A DNA stretch of 64,000 nt from Pseudactinotalea terrae (GCF_009733845.1 NZ_WNXZ01000004.1:124001-188000), one strand, 5' to 3'. Positions 35,847-42,611 are shown, counted from the stretch's first letter. Numbers and translations are program-made. The notes: generated from the sequence alone by a model not told the origin.

Positions 35847-35852
35847 AGCCTA
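35847..35852 (-). promoter_or_regulatory. Candidate -10 for a leaderless LuxR transcript
   Basis: Minus-strand TAGGCT fits TANNNT and ends 6 bp before the GTG start at 35840, the spacing expected when transcription begins at the start codon. An isolated half-site GGCGGAA of the locus palindrome occurs further upstream (35892-35898). Confidence 0.4.
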
Positions 35853-35927
35853 GGGACCGTGCCGCCGGTTCAGAACCCCACAAACCTGGGATTCCGCCGG
35901 GCAGCGGGGCCGCGCACCATCGACCAC

Positions 35928-36218
35928 ATGAGCACAACACTGCACATCGAGCACGACATCACCGACTACCCGACGTGGCGGGCTGCCTTCGATCGCTTCT
36001 CCGATGCCCGCACGCAGGGCGGCGTCACGGCCGCGCGGGTGCGGCTCGCCGACGACGACCCGCATCACATCGTCATCGACCTGGACTTCGAGGGGCGCGA
36101 ACCGGCGTCGGCCTTCGCGACATTCCTCCACGAGCGGGTCTGGGGGACGGGCCGTGCCCCCGCGTTGGCGGGCACGCCGACGACGCGGCTTCTGGTCGAC
36201 CCCGACGCCCGACCATGA
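35928..36218 (+). CDS. Small dimeric alpha/beta-barrel-like protein
   Basis: 96-residue protein beginning MSTTLHIEHDITDYPTWRAAFDRF. The DYPTWRAAFDRF pattern and later VIDLDFE strand resemble small ferredoxin-like ABM/cyclase proteins found near stress genes in actinobacteria. The function is not known. The frame is open 23 codons further upstream, but the ATG at 35928 gives the typical N-terminus. It is divergent from the LuxR gene and ends 105 bp before the convergent WXG100 gene, with a hairpin between. Confidence 0.7.
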   Translation: MSTTLHIEHDITDYPTWRAAFDRFSDARTQGGVTAARVRLADDDPHHIVIDLDFEGREPASAFATFLHERVWGTGRAPALAGTPTTRLLVDPDARP

Positions 36219-36276
36219 GCAGCTCGTGCTCGTGCTCGCGGTCGGCGTGACAGCGGGAGCGGCGGTGGCACGGCGA

Positions 36277-36308
36277 TGGCCCGGCCCCTGGGCAGAGGGA
36301 CCGGGCCA
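36277..36308. terminator. Bidirectional GC-rich hairpin
   Basis: Arms TGGCCCGG (36277-36284) and CCGGGCCA (36301-36308) are exact complements, with an inner CCCT/AGGG pairing. It lies in the 105-bp gap between the convergent small alpha/beta gene and the WXG100 gene. No T-tract. Confidence 0.6.
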
Positions 36309-36323
36309 CCGTGGGGCCGGGCG

Positions 36324-36596
36324 TCAGCTGGAGGCGTCCTCCTGCGACTGCGCCTGGGCGTAGATCTGCTGGCTGTTCTCGCGCAGCGCCTGCACGACCG
36401 AGCTCAGGGCCGGCACGTACTGGCCGGACCAGTCACCCTTGAAGCGGGTGGCATCGGGGCCGTACCAGGGAGTGCTCTCCAGCATCCCCGTCAGGCGCGT
36501 GGTCAGCGTCTCGATCTCCGTGGCGTCCGCGTCCATCCGGGTCGCGAGGTCGCGGCCGGCCTGGATGTCCATCCCGTACACGTTGGCAGTGGTCAT
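36324..36596 (-). CDS. WXG100 family protein (EsxA/EsxB-like)
   Basis: 90-residue helical-hairpin protein, the typical cargo of type VII secretion. The W-x-G turn is W44-Y-G46, with amphipathic helices on both sides (QAGRDLATRMDADATEIETL, and VVQALRENSQQIYAQ). It is clearly paralogous to the protein at 37883-38164. The C-terminus lacks a convincing YxxxD/E export signal. AAAGGAA precedes the ATG. It lies 96 bp downstream of the 359-residue WXG-like gene and could be read from that promoter, as no shared-motif promoter is seen in the 96-bp gap. Confidence 0.92.
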   Translation of the reverse strand: MTTANVYGMDIQAGRDLATRMDADATEIETLTTRLTGMLESTPWYGPDATRFKGDWSGQYVPALSSVVQALRENSQQIYAQAQSQEDASS

Positions 36597-36692
36597 GGTG
36601 TGTTCCTTTCGAATGAGCGCTGCTCAGGTGCAGCGCGAGGGTGGTGTCCTGAAGGTGTGGTGCGGGTGATCACCCGATGGTGATCGGTGGGT

Positions 36693-37772
36693 TCAGAGGG
36701 CCTCGTCCTCCCCGTCGTCGTCAGCGCCGTCATGAAGGCCCTTGGCGCGCAGCGCTGCGAGAGCAGCACCGCCGACGCCCGCGAGGCCGAGCGGGGCCGC
36801 CGCGAGAGCCGCAGACGCGCCACCGCCGGCCACCGGGGCAGCCACGTCGAGGGAGCCGGCGCCGGTCCCGGTGGCCGTGGCCCCTGCAGGTGTGCTCCCA
36901 AGGACCGCGCGCGAGGCGAGCGGCGAGCTCTGCACCGGCGGATCGGATGCCGGCGCGCCGGTCGTGCCGTCGCCGGCACCACTGGATCCGCCGTTCCCGC
37001 TCGAGCCGCTGCCGATCGCACCGGTCGGCGGGCCGCCGGTGGCACCGGAGCCTGCTGGCCCGCTGCCACCGATCGTGGTGCCGCCGCCGATGCCGAGGTC
37101 GGCGCCGGATGTGACAGGTGCGGGGGTGGCGTGTCCGCCAGGCCCCGCACCCAGCCCACCGGTCGAACCGGCCGCAGCGATCGTCGCCGGGGCGGTCAGG
37201 GTGGCGGGGGTGACGCTGCCGCTGACGGTCGTGCGGGTCCAGAGCTCGCCATCGGAGGTGATCCCGGTGGTTGTCGTGATCGTCCCGCCGCCCCTGACGT
37301 TGCCGGTCGTGGCGCCGGCGTCCGTGCTCCCGATCGGGGTGGTCGGCGTGACGGAGGTCCCGCCGCCGGTCTGGGCGCCGGTGCCGGGGGCGGTCTGCTG
37401 GATGGCGGGCTCCGGGCTGGCCAGCACGGGCGGGTTCACACCGGGGGTGACCGGGGCCGGCGGCGGGTTCCACGCGGTGGCGGGGATGCTTACCGGCGGG
37501 GCGTCCTCCGAGGCGTCCTTCTGCTTGCTCGAGGCGAGCTGAAGGAGTCCGCCGAAGACCCGCAGGCACCTGGCGATGTACTTCACCCACGGGATCACGA
37601 CAGCCTTCAAGTAGGCCGCGAGCGCCGCAGCAAAGCCAGTCCAGCTCATGGCCTCGAGAGCCGCGACCAGGATCTCGAGGGCCCTCGCAACGGTGTCAGC
37701 GAAGTCCGCACCCTCCATGCAGCGGTTCGCAGTACGGTCGAGGCCGTCGACGTCTGCTCCTTGGAATGACAC
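36693..37772 (-). CDS. Type VII-locus protein: WXG100-like N-terminus with long Gly/Thr/Pro-rich tail
   Basis: 359-residue protein of unknown function. Residues 1-60 are helical with W44-T-G46 at the same offset as the true WXG100 proteins in the locus, and the segment FAAALAAYLKAVVIPWVKYIARCLRVFGGLLQL continues as a hydrophobic amphipathic helix. From about residue 85 onward it is low-complexity (Pro, Thr, Ser, Gly), ending in a small-residue hydrophobic stretch AALAAAPLGLAGVGGAALAALRA and an acidic tail. The GTG at 37770-37772 has AAGGAGG 8 bases upstream. The extension beyond it reads the next gene out of frame. A shared-motif promoter lies at 37819-37873. Confidence 0.8.
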   Translation of the reverse strand: MSFQGADVDGLDRTANRCMEGADFADTVARALEILVAALEAMSWTGFAAALAAYLKAVVIPWVKYIARCLRVFGGLLQLASSKQKDASEDAPPVSIPATAWNPPPAPVTPGVNPPVLASPEPAIQQTAPGTGAQTGGGTSVTPTTPIGSTDAGATTGNVRGGGTITTTTGITSDGELWTRTTVSGSVTPATLTAPATIAAAGSTGGLGAGPGGHATPAPVTSGADLGIGGGTTIGGSGPAGSGATGGPPTGAIGSGSSGNGGSSGAGDGTTGAPASDPPVQSSPLASRAVLGSTPAGATATGTGAGSLDVAAPVAGGGASAALAAAPLGLAGVGGAALAALRAKGLHDGADDDGEDEAL

Positions 37773-37818
37773 CTGCTCCACCTCCTTCTGGTTCGTTCGT
37801 GGTGATGTCGTGTGCTCG

Positions 37819-37873
37819 ACGCTAGGCAGATCGGTGTGTGCGATCCAGCGTCGGTGGGGTGGAAGCTTCCGCC
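37819..37873 (-). promoter_or_regulatory. Shared type VII-locus promoter motif, copy 2
   Basis: GGGGTGGAAGCTTCCGCC on the plus strand (37856-37873), then 32 bp to TAGCGT on the minus strand (37819-37824). CTGG is again conserved in the same position, and CCTAGCGTCG surrounds the -10. It drives the 359-residue gene starting at 37772. Confidence 0.78.
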
Positions 37874-37882
37874 CCGGGGCTG

Positions 37883-38164
37883 CTACGCGGAGGCCTGGTC
37901 CTGCAGGTCGGCGCGCCGCTTCATCTCGGCTGCGTTGCCGCGAAGCGTCTCGGCAGCTTCCTGCATCTGCGGCTTCATCGAGCCGTCCCAGTCCGACTTG
38001 AAGCGTTGCGCGCCCGGCCCCAGCCACAGCACCGACTCCATCAGCGCGCCGATGTCGTTGACCATGGCACCGAGGTTCTCGGCGTTGGCATCCATCTGCT
38101 GGGCCTGGCTGCGGGTCTCGGTGGTGTCGAGGCCGTAGAAGGTGCTGCGGTCGTAGCTGGTCAT
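37883..38164 (-). CDS. WXG100 family protein
   Basis: 93-residue type VII substrate-like protein with W47-L-G49 between two helices. Residues around MDANAENLGAMV and GAQRFKSDWDG match the paralogue at 36324-36596, suggesting a duplicated pair that could form a heterodimer. It contains no C-terminal YxxxD/E. The ATG has GGGAG 6 bases upstream. It has its own shared-motif promoter and is separated from the next gene by 110 bp. Confidence 0.92.
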   Translation of the reverse strand: MTSYDRSTFYGLDTTETRSQAQQMDANAENLGAMVNDIGALMESVLWLGPGAQRFKSDWDGSMKPQMQEAAETLRGNAAEMKRRADLQDQASA

Positions 38165-38194
38165 CGTGTCTCCCTCGTCGGTGCGATGGCAGCG

Positions 38195-38250
38195 ACGCTA
38201 GGCAGCACGCAGCACCCGGCACCAGCGCCGCGGGGGTGGAAACTTCCGCC
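38195..38250 (-). promoter_or_regulatory. Shared type VII-locus promoter motif, copy 3
   Basis: GGGGTGGAAACTTCCGCC (38233-38250) identical to copy 1, followed on the minus strand by TAGCGT (38195-38200); the spacing is 33 bp, one more than the other copies. It is placed about 30 bases upstream of the WXG100 ATG at 38164. Confidence 0.78.
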
Positions 38251-38256
38251 GTGGGG

Positions 38257-39102
38257 TCAGGCGGTGGGGTTGAGGCCGGCGCCGCGGGACTGGGCGTCGA
38301 GGACGGCTTCGAGGTCGTCCGTCGTCACGAGGGCGGTCTCGGCCGCTCGACGGCCGACGGCAAAGCGCACGTTCTGCACGCGGCCCAGCGTCACGGTGAA
38401 GGGGTCGTCCGCGGGGCCGAAGGCGAGGCGGGCGATCGAGCGGATGGCGTCGTCGACACGCTGAGCGCGCTCCAGGTTCCAGGCGTGGCCACGCCAGGAC
38501 AGGACACGCTCGTAGATCTCGCGGTTCGACGGTGGCCGGGGATAGTCGTCGGCGCCGGTGAGCCAGGGTTCGGCGAGGGCGAGGGCGACGTACCACTCAC
38601 GTGACCACCGCTCGAGGTGCGGCGCATCGGCGGTGGCTGCGCCGTCGGGATCGTGCTCGGGCACGAACGGCGAGGCCTCCGGCTCGGACCCTTCACGTAC
38701 CTCGGCGACGTCGACGACCAGCACGAGGTCGGTGAAGCCCTTCGAGTCCTCGCGGCCACGGAGCAGCAGCACGTGGTTCTCGCCCTCGTCGAGGAGGGCG
38801 GCCATGCCGGTACCGAGCGCGACGCGGCGAGCGCCGCCCGGGGCGTCGAACAGGCTGGAGAGCTGAGCGCCGGTCGACCCGTGCCAGCGCAGCCGCGCCA
38901 CCTCCTCACCGACCGCAAGCTCGCCGACGACGCGCGAGACGTGGGCGGCCGCCCGCGGCAGCGCGAGCGCGGTGGTCCGGAGCTGGGCGTCGACGTCACC
39001 CTCGGGGAGGGCGACATCCGGCGCGCGGCCGAACATCAAGGACTCCCCGCTGCCGAGCACCACGTTCGGGACACCACGGCCTCGCAGCGTCACCCTGAGC
39101 AC
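38257..39102 (-). CDS. FHA-like domain protein of the type VII locus
   Basis: 281-residue cytoplasmic protein. The N-terminal half has an FHA-like layout (VVLGSGESLMFGRAPDVALP then ALPRAAAHVSRVVG, then ARLRWHGSTGAQLSSL), but the usual SRRHA phosphothreonine-binding motif is replaced by PRAAAHVSR, so binding may be lost or altered. The C-terminal half (REWYVALALAEPWLTG onwards) is unrecognised and resembles no enzyme. GTG at 39100-39102 has GAGGGGG 8 bases upstream. The link with FHA domains suggests a partner of the kinase or EccC. A terminator-like hairpin separates it from the HNH gene. Confidence 0.7.
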   Translation of the reverse strand: MLRVTLRGRGVPNVVLGSGESLMFGRAPDVALPEGDVDAQLRTTALALPRAAAHVSRVVGELAVGEEVARLRWHGSTGAQLSSLFDAPGGARRVALGTGMAALLDEGENHVLLLRGREDSKGFTDLVLVVDVAEVREGSEPEASPFVPEHDPDGAATADAPHLERWSREWYVALALAEPWLTGADDYPRPPSNREIYERVLSWRGHAWNLERAQRVDDAIRSIARLAFGPADDPFTVTLGRVQNVRFAVGRRAAETALVTTDDLEAVLDAQSRGAGLNPTA

Positions 39103-39153
39103 GTGTGGTTCCCCCTCGATCGCGTCCTGAACCCTCAGCAGGCTATCGAGGTG

Positions 39154-39212
39154 CGCACGCGCGCCACCAGTGCAGACCTGCCCACGGGGCGTGCGCCGGT
39201 GGCGCGCGTGCG
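39154..39212. terminator. 15-bp stem hairpin after the HNH endonuclease gene
   Basis: Arms 39154-39168 (CGCACGCGCGCCACC) and 39198-39212 are exact complements around a 29-nt loop. The right arm touches the HNH stop codon at 39213-39215. It probably ends HNH transcription before the FHA-like gene. Confidence 0.65.
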
Positions 39213-39683
39213 TCAGATCATCGCGTGGCGCTTGCGGGCCACCGCGTTGGCGCCGGGCTGCACCGGCTCCCACATCAGCGTCATGCCCGCCTGCTGCGGC
39301 GTGCGGCCACCCTTGCGCTCGTTGCAGGTGCGGCACGCAGCCACCGAGTTCTGCCACGTCGAGGGGCCGTCCTGGCAGCGGGGCACCACGTGGTCGACCG
39401 TGGTGGCCGACCGCCCGCAGTACGCGCAGGTGTGGCGGTCGCGCTGCAGCACGGCCTTGAACGAGTAGGTGGCCGGCACCGTGCGCTCGTAGCGCCAGCG
39501 CGCGTAGACGTAGCGGACCAGCTCGACCGAGACCGGCCGCTCGTACGGCCCGAACGCCTCACCGTCAGAGGCATCGAGCACCCGTGCGACCCCGCGGTGC
39601 AGCATCGTGACGACGTGGCGCAGCGGCTTGACGTCGTGCACCTCGACGCCACCGGCGTTGTAGATCAGGACCATCGCAGCCAC
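39213..39683 (-). CDS. HNH endonuclease
   Basis: 156-residue nuclease. The zinc-binding HNH core is complete: CAYCG (first Cys pair), TTVDHVVPRCQDGPSTWQNSVAAC (catalytic His, Asn) and CRTCNERKGGRTP (second Cys pair), as in McrA-like and standalone actinobacterial HNH proteins. The N-terminal 80 residues (VKPLRHVVTMLHRGVARVLD) are the conserved accessory region of that stand-alone family. GTG at 39681-39683 has AAGGAGG 6 bases upstream. It sits inside the type VII locus, but the homologous family is widespread elsewhere, so a functional link is not assured. Confidence 0.9.
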   Translation of the reverse strand: MAAMVLIYNAGGVEVHDVKPLRHVVTMLHRGVARVLDASDGEAFGPYERPVSVELVRYVYARWRYERTVPATYSFKAVLQRDRHTCAYCGRSATTVDHVVPRCQDGPSTWQNSVAACRTCNERKGGRTPQQAGMTLMWEPVQPGANAVARKRHAMI

Positions 39684-39880
39684 GCTGCACCTCCTTCACG
39701 CTCGCTAACGGTATGACAGCACTCCCGCTTGCGCACGGCCATCCGCCGCGCCCGAGCGCCTTCGTGATCGTCGACCACGAACCGCCTCTTCGCCACCGGA
39801 TTTCCGGTGAGCACCCCACGCCGAGCGCGAACGGCGGCGCTCCCGCCCACGACTGGTCGACAGGTGCTTCCGCGGAAGCG
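39684..39880. other. 197-bp gap between HNH and WXG-fusion genes
   Basis: No gene with coding character. The short open frame crossing it lacks a ribosome-binding site. No copy of the shared palindrome or of either repeat family is present. A promoter for the HNH gene is expected here but I cannot point to one. Confidence 0.4.
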
Positions 39881-40786
39881 TCAGCGGCCGCCCGAGCTGC
39901 CGCCTGCCTCGTCGTCGGCTTCGCTCGAGGTACCGCCGCCGTCGGTGAGCACGTCCCAGGCCGCCACGGCGAGGTTGCCGGGCACGATGAACATCCCCCC
40001 GGCGCCCAGGGTGTCGAAGGCGGCCTCGTTGCGGCGCTCGAAGGCGTCGCCGTAGCTGGTGCCCTGGATCCCCTCGTTGATCTGCGTGCCGACGAACCAG
40101 CCCGCTCCCCAGGCCGCGCCGACCGCCGGCCCGCCGGCCGCACCGGCTGCGAGGCCACCGATGCCGCTCGTGGCTTGGACGGCGTCGCCCCTGACCAGCC
40201 CGGCGCCCGCGTCGTACACGTTGAGGACGTTGCCCACGTGACCCGCGGCGCGCAGCGTGGCCCCGACCGCGGGCTTGCTCGCGCCGATCAGCGAGCTGAT
40301 CAGGGCGTACTGGTCCCTCGTCATCGCCAGCGCGCCGCGCCCGCCAGCCGCCACGACCGCGGCGACCTGCGCCAGCTCCGGCCCGGTGGTGAGGGCGTCA
40401 GCGAGGGTGCGAGCGCGTTCCAGCAACGTGGTGCTCGTACCTGCGGTGGTTCCGGTCCCGCTGGGGTCGGGCACGCCCGAGACAGGCGTGCCCGACGGCG
40501 CAGCGGCGCCGTTGGCCTGCTCGCTCACCTGCCGCTGCTGCCGCGCCTCCTCGAGCACGACCCCCGCTGCCTCGGCGAGCGCCTTCGAGACGTTCCGGAT
40601 CCGCGGCAGCTCCACGCTCTCCCAGTGCCGCCGGGCGCGCTCGGCGTCCGGCCCGGACCACCGCAGCGTCGCGAGCTCGTTCTGGGTGCGGATGCCCACG
40701 CCGAGCGTGTGCTCGGCGTGGTTGAGCATGTCTTCAGCGAGTCGCTGCAGGGCTTCGGGGTCGGCGCCGTGCGTCACCGCGGTCAT
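39881..40786 (-). CDS. WXG100-like N-terminus fused to Gly/Ala-rich C-terminal domain (candidate type VII substrate)
   Basis: 301-residue protein. The first 95 residues are a WXG100-type hairpin with W43-S-G45 (LRWSGPDAERARRHW) and a long second helix (VSKALAEAAGVVLEEARQQRQ). A Pro/Gly/Thr linker of about 30 residues leads to a C-terminal domain that begins helically (LLERARTLADALTTGPELAQVAA) and becomes small-residue hydrophobic (GIGGLAAGAAGGPAVGAAWG), ending in an acidic Ser/Gly tail. This layout recalls LXG/WXG-fused polymorphic substrates, though no toxin motif is recognised. GAGGAG lies 4 bases before the ATG. A shared-motif promoter lies directly upstream. Confidence 0.82.
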   Translation of the reverse strand: MTAVTHGADPEALQRLAEDMLNHAEHTLGVGIRTQNELATLRWSGPDAERARRHWESVELPRIRNVSKALAEAAGVVLEEARQQRQVSEQANGAAAPSGTPVSGVPDPSGTGTTAGTSTTLLERARTLADALTTGPELAQVAAVVAAGGRGALAMTRDQYALISSLIGASKPAVGATLRAAGHVGNVLNVYDAGAGLVRGDAVQATSGIGGLAAGAAGGPAVGAAWGAGWFVGTQINEGIQGTSYGDAFERRNEAAFDTLGAGGMFIVPGNLAVAAWDVLTDGGGTSSEADDEAGGSSGGR

Positions 40787-40812
40787 GGGTCTCCTCGTGG
40801 TCCGATGCCGTC

Positions 40813-40867
40813 ATCGTCGACGACACCGGCGGGAAGGGACAGCCGTGACGGGGTGGAAGGTTCCGGT
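40813..40867 (-). promoter_or_regulatory. Shared type VII-locus promoter motif, copy 4
   Basis: GGGGTGGAAGGTTCCGGT (40850-40867), spaced 32 bp from minus-strand GACGAT (40813-40818), which keeps A2 and T6 of TAGCGT. CTG of the conserved CTGG is retained. It lies 27 bp upstream of the ATG at 40786. The operator overlaps the last base of the next gene. Confidence 0.65.
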
Positions 40868-41337
40868 CAGAACGCCCCGGACAGGGCCGCGACGAGGAGC
40901 GAGATCACGATAACGGCGCCGACGATCCCGCCGGCGATCGCGAAGCTCTTGCCCCAACCCCAGTCGACGACCTTGACGCCGCTGGCGCGCAACGTCTGCA
41001 CCCACCACGACTGCGGGGGCACCCCGCTCATGGCGGTGCGGCGCGCATAGGAGTCGGCCGACTCGTTCGGCTCCGGGGCGATCATGCTGCCCAGCAGCGA
41101 CAGCTTGATCGTTGGTCCCGCCTGCGGCTTGAACACGAGCATCGACTGGTTGACGGTGTGGTTCGAGACCTGCCGCAGCCCCGGCGGGGGTGTGTCGAGC
41201 AGCACCGCCGGCTGCTGCCCGGGCTCGACCTCGACGATGCGGATACGACCATCCGGGGTCCACTCGAGGGTGGCGTTCTTGGTGTTGAAGACGGTCGCGC
41301 CCATCGTCTGGGCGGTCACACGAACCGGGGTGTTCAT
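40867..41337 (-). CDS. Small C-terminally membrane-anchored protein of the type VII locus
   Basis: 156-residue protein. An N-terminal beta-rich domain (VFNTKNATLEWTPDGRIRIVEV, NQSMLVFKPQAGPTIKLSLLG) resembles lipid- or ligand-binding small domains and is followed by a single C-terminal helix SFAIAGGIVGAVIVISLLVAAL. I do not recognise the family. The ATG at 41335-41337 has AGGAG 5 bases upstream; an open 37-codon extension further upstream lacks support. A degenerate version of the locus palindrome (GGGGTAGAGGTGTCC, 41414-41428) lies upstream, too weak to call. Confidence 0.72.
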   Translation of the reverse strand: MNTPVRVTAQTMGATVFNTKNATLEWTPDGRIRIVEVEPGQQPAVLLDTPPPGLRQVSNHTVNQSMLVFKPQAGPTIKLSLLGSMIAPEPNESADSYARRTAMSGVPPQSWWVQTLRASGVKVVDWGWGKSFAIAGGIVGAVIVISLLVAALSGAF

Positions 41338-41429
41338 CGATGCTCCTGATCTCGGGTACGGCGTGGCCGCGTCAGTAGTAGCACGCTCGCCCGGCACCGA
41401 CCCGCGGTGCGCAGGGGTAGAGGTGTCCG

Positions 41430-41990
41430 CTAGCGCGCGCTGATGCACCCCTGCACGTGGTCGTCGACATACCCGAGGGCCTGCATCGCGGCGTAGGCCG
41501 TGGTGGCTCCCACGAAGCGGAAACCTCGCTTCTTCAGCATCGTCGCGAGTGCAGCCGACTCCGGTGTGCTCGCCGGGATCTGGTCGAGACGCGAGAGGCG
41601 GGCGGCCCGCGCCGGCGGGCGGTGCGCCTCGAAGACATCGGCCAGCCGCTCACCGTTCTCGTGCAGCGCCAGCAGTGCCCGTGCGTTGGCGATCGTGGCG
41701 TCGACCTTCGCCCGGTTCCGCACGATGCCGGCATCGGACATGAGCCGAGCGACATCGCCGTCGTCGAACGCCGCGACGGCCGCGGGGTCGAAGCCGGCGA
41801 AGGCGGCGCGGAACCCCTCGCGCTTGCGCAGGATCGTGATCCACGCCAGCCCCGACTGGAACGCCTCGAGGCTCATCCGCTCGAACAGCTCGCGCTCATC
41901 CGGGCTGCTCGACGGCGGCACTCCCCACTCGGTGTCGTGGTACGCCTCGTAGAGCGGATCACCGGACCCGAAGCAGCGGAACGTCTCCAT
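41430..41990 (-). CDS. tag: DNA-3-methyladenine glycosylase I
   Basis: 186-residue base-excision repair enzyme removing 3-methyladenine from alkylated DNA. METFRCFGSGDPLYEAYHDTEWGVP aligns with the Tag N-terminus, followed by FERMSLEAFQSGLAWITILRKREGFRAAF and the C-terminal KKRGFRFVGATTAYAAMQALGYVDDH. The family's zinc ligands are usually an N-terminal Cys and C-terminal His residues; Cys6 and a late DDHVQGC are visible. Its length equals that of E. coli Tag. The ATG is preceded by an unsupported open extension, which I exclude. It is divergent from the nitroreductase with a 58-bp gap. Confidence 0.95.
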   Translation of the reverse strand: METFRCFGSGDPLYEAYHDTEWGVPPSSSPDERELFERMSLEAFQSGLAWITILRKREGFRAAFAGFDPAAVAAFDDGDVARLMSDAGIVRNRAKVDATIANARALLALHENGERLADVFEAHRPPARAARLSRLDQIPASTPESAALATMLKKRGFRFVGATTAYAAMQALGYVDDHVQGCISAR

Positions 41991-42048
41991 GAGCGCGATG
42001 GTAGGCGCGTGGGCCGACACCGCCGGGCCGCAGAGGGGAGAATGAGGC

Positions 42049-42603
42049 ATGAGCACCCCATCGTCGCCGTCCGAGACCGCCCTCGCATCCCTGCGCAGCC
42101 TCCGGCAGTCGCGGCGGTTCCTGCCCGACCCGATCGCGCGTGACGATCTCGAGAAGCTGCTCGAGGTGGCGCGATGGACCGGCAGCGCCAAGAACACCCA
42201 GCCCTGGCACCTCGTGGTCGTCACAGATCAGGAGACCAACGGTGCGCTCGCCGGCATGGGTGCGTTCGCCGGGTTCCTGGCCGGGGTCGCGGCTTCGATC
42301 GTGGTGGCCGTGCGCGGTGACGGCCGCTCGGTGGCCTACGACGACGGCCGGCTCCAAGAACGCGTCATGCTCGCGGCGAGCCACCTCGGGATCGGCAGCG
42401 GGACCGCCTGGTTCAGCACCGCCGAGAACCGACAGCAGGTACGTGACCTGCTCGGTATGCCCGCCGACCTCGAGCCGTGGTCAGCGATCGGGCTCGGCTA
42501 CACCGACACGTCCCAGGAGCAGGCATCGCCGCAGCTGTCGGGTCGCAAGCCGCTGGCGGAGATCGTCAGCTGGGGCCGTTACGGGGCCCAGCCCTCGGCC
42601 TGA
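42049..42603 (+). CDS. Nitroreductase family protein
   Basis: 184-residue FMN-dependent oxidoreductase. SLRQSRRFLPDPIARDDLEKLLEVARWTGSAKNTQPWHLVVV is the flavin-binding N-terminus, and QERVMLAASHLGIGSGTAWF and SAIGLGYTD follow as in the family. It probably reduces nitro or quinone compounds with NAD(P)H as a homodimer. It is short for the family, but the core is complete. It is divergent from tag and convergent with an MFS gene across a 28-bp gap that holds a small hairpin. Confidence 0.92.
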   Translation: MSTPSSPSETALASLRSLRQSRRFLPDPIARDDLEKLLEVARWTGSAKNTQPWHLVVVTDQETNGALAGMGAFAGFLAGVAASIVVAVRGDGRSVAYDDGRLQERVMLAASHLGIGSGTAWFSTAENRQQVRDLLGMPADLEPWSAIGLGYTDTSQEQASPQLSGRKPLAEIVSWGRYGAQPSA

Positions 42604-42611
42604 CCGCCGCA

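Noticed and set aside
41414-41428. GGGGTAGAGGTGTCC as a fifth copy of the locus palindrome
   Set aside because: The dyad is broken and no clear TANNNT lies at the expected 32-bp distance; at best a decayed copy.
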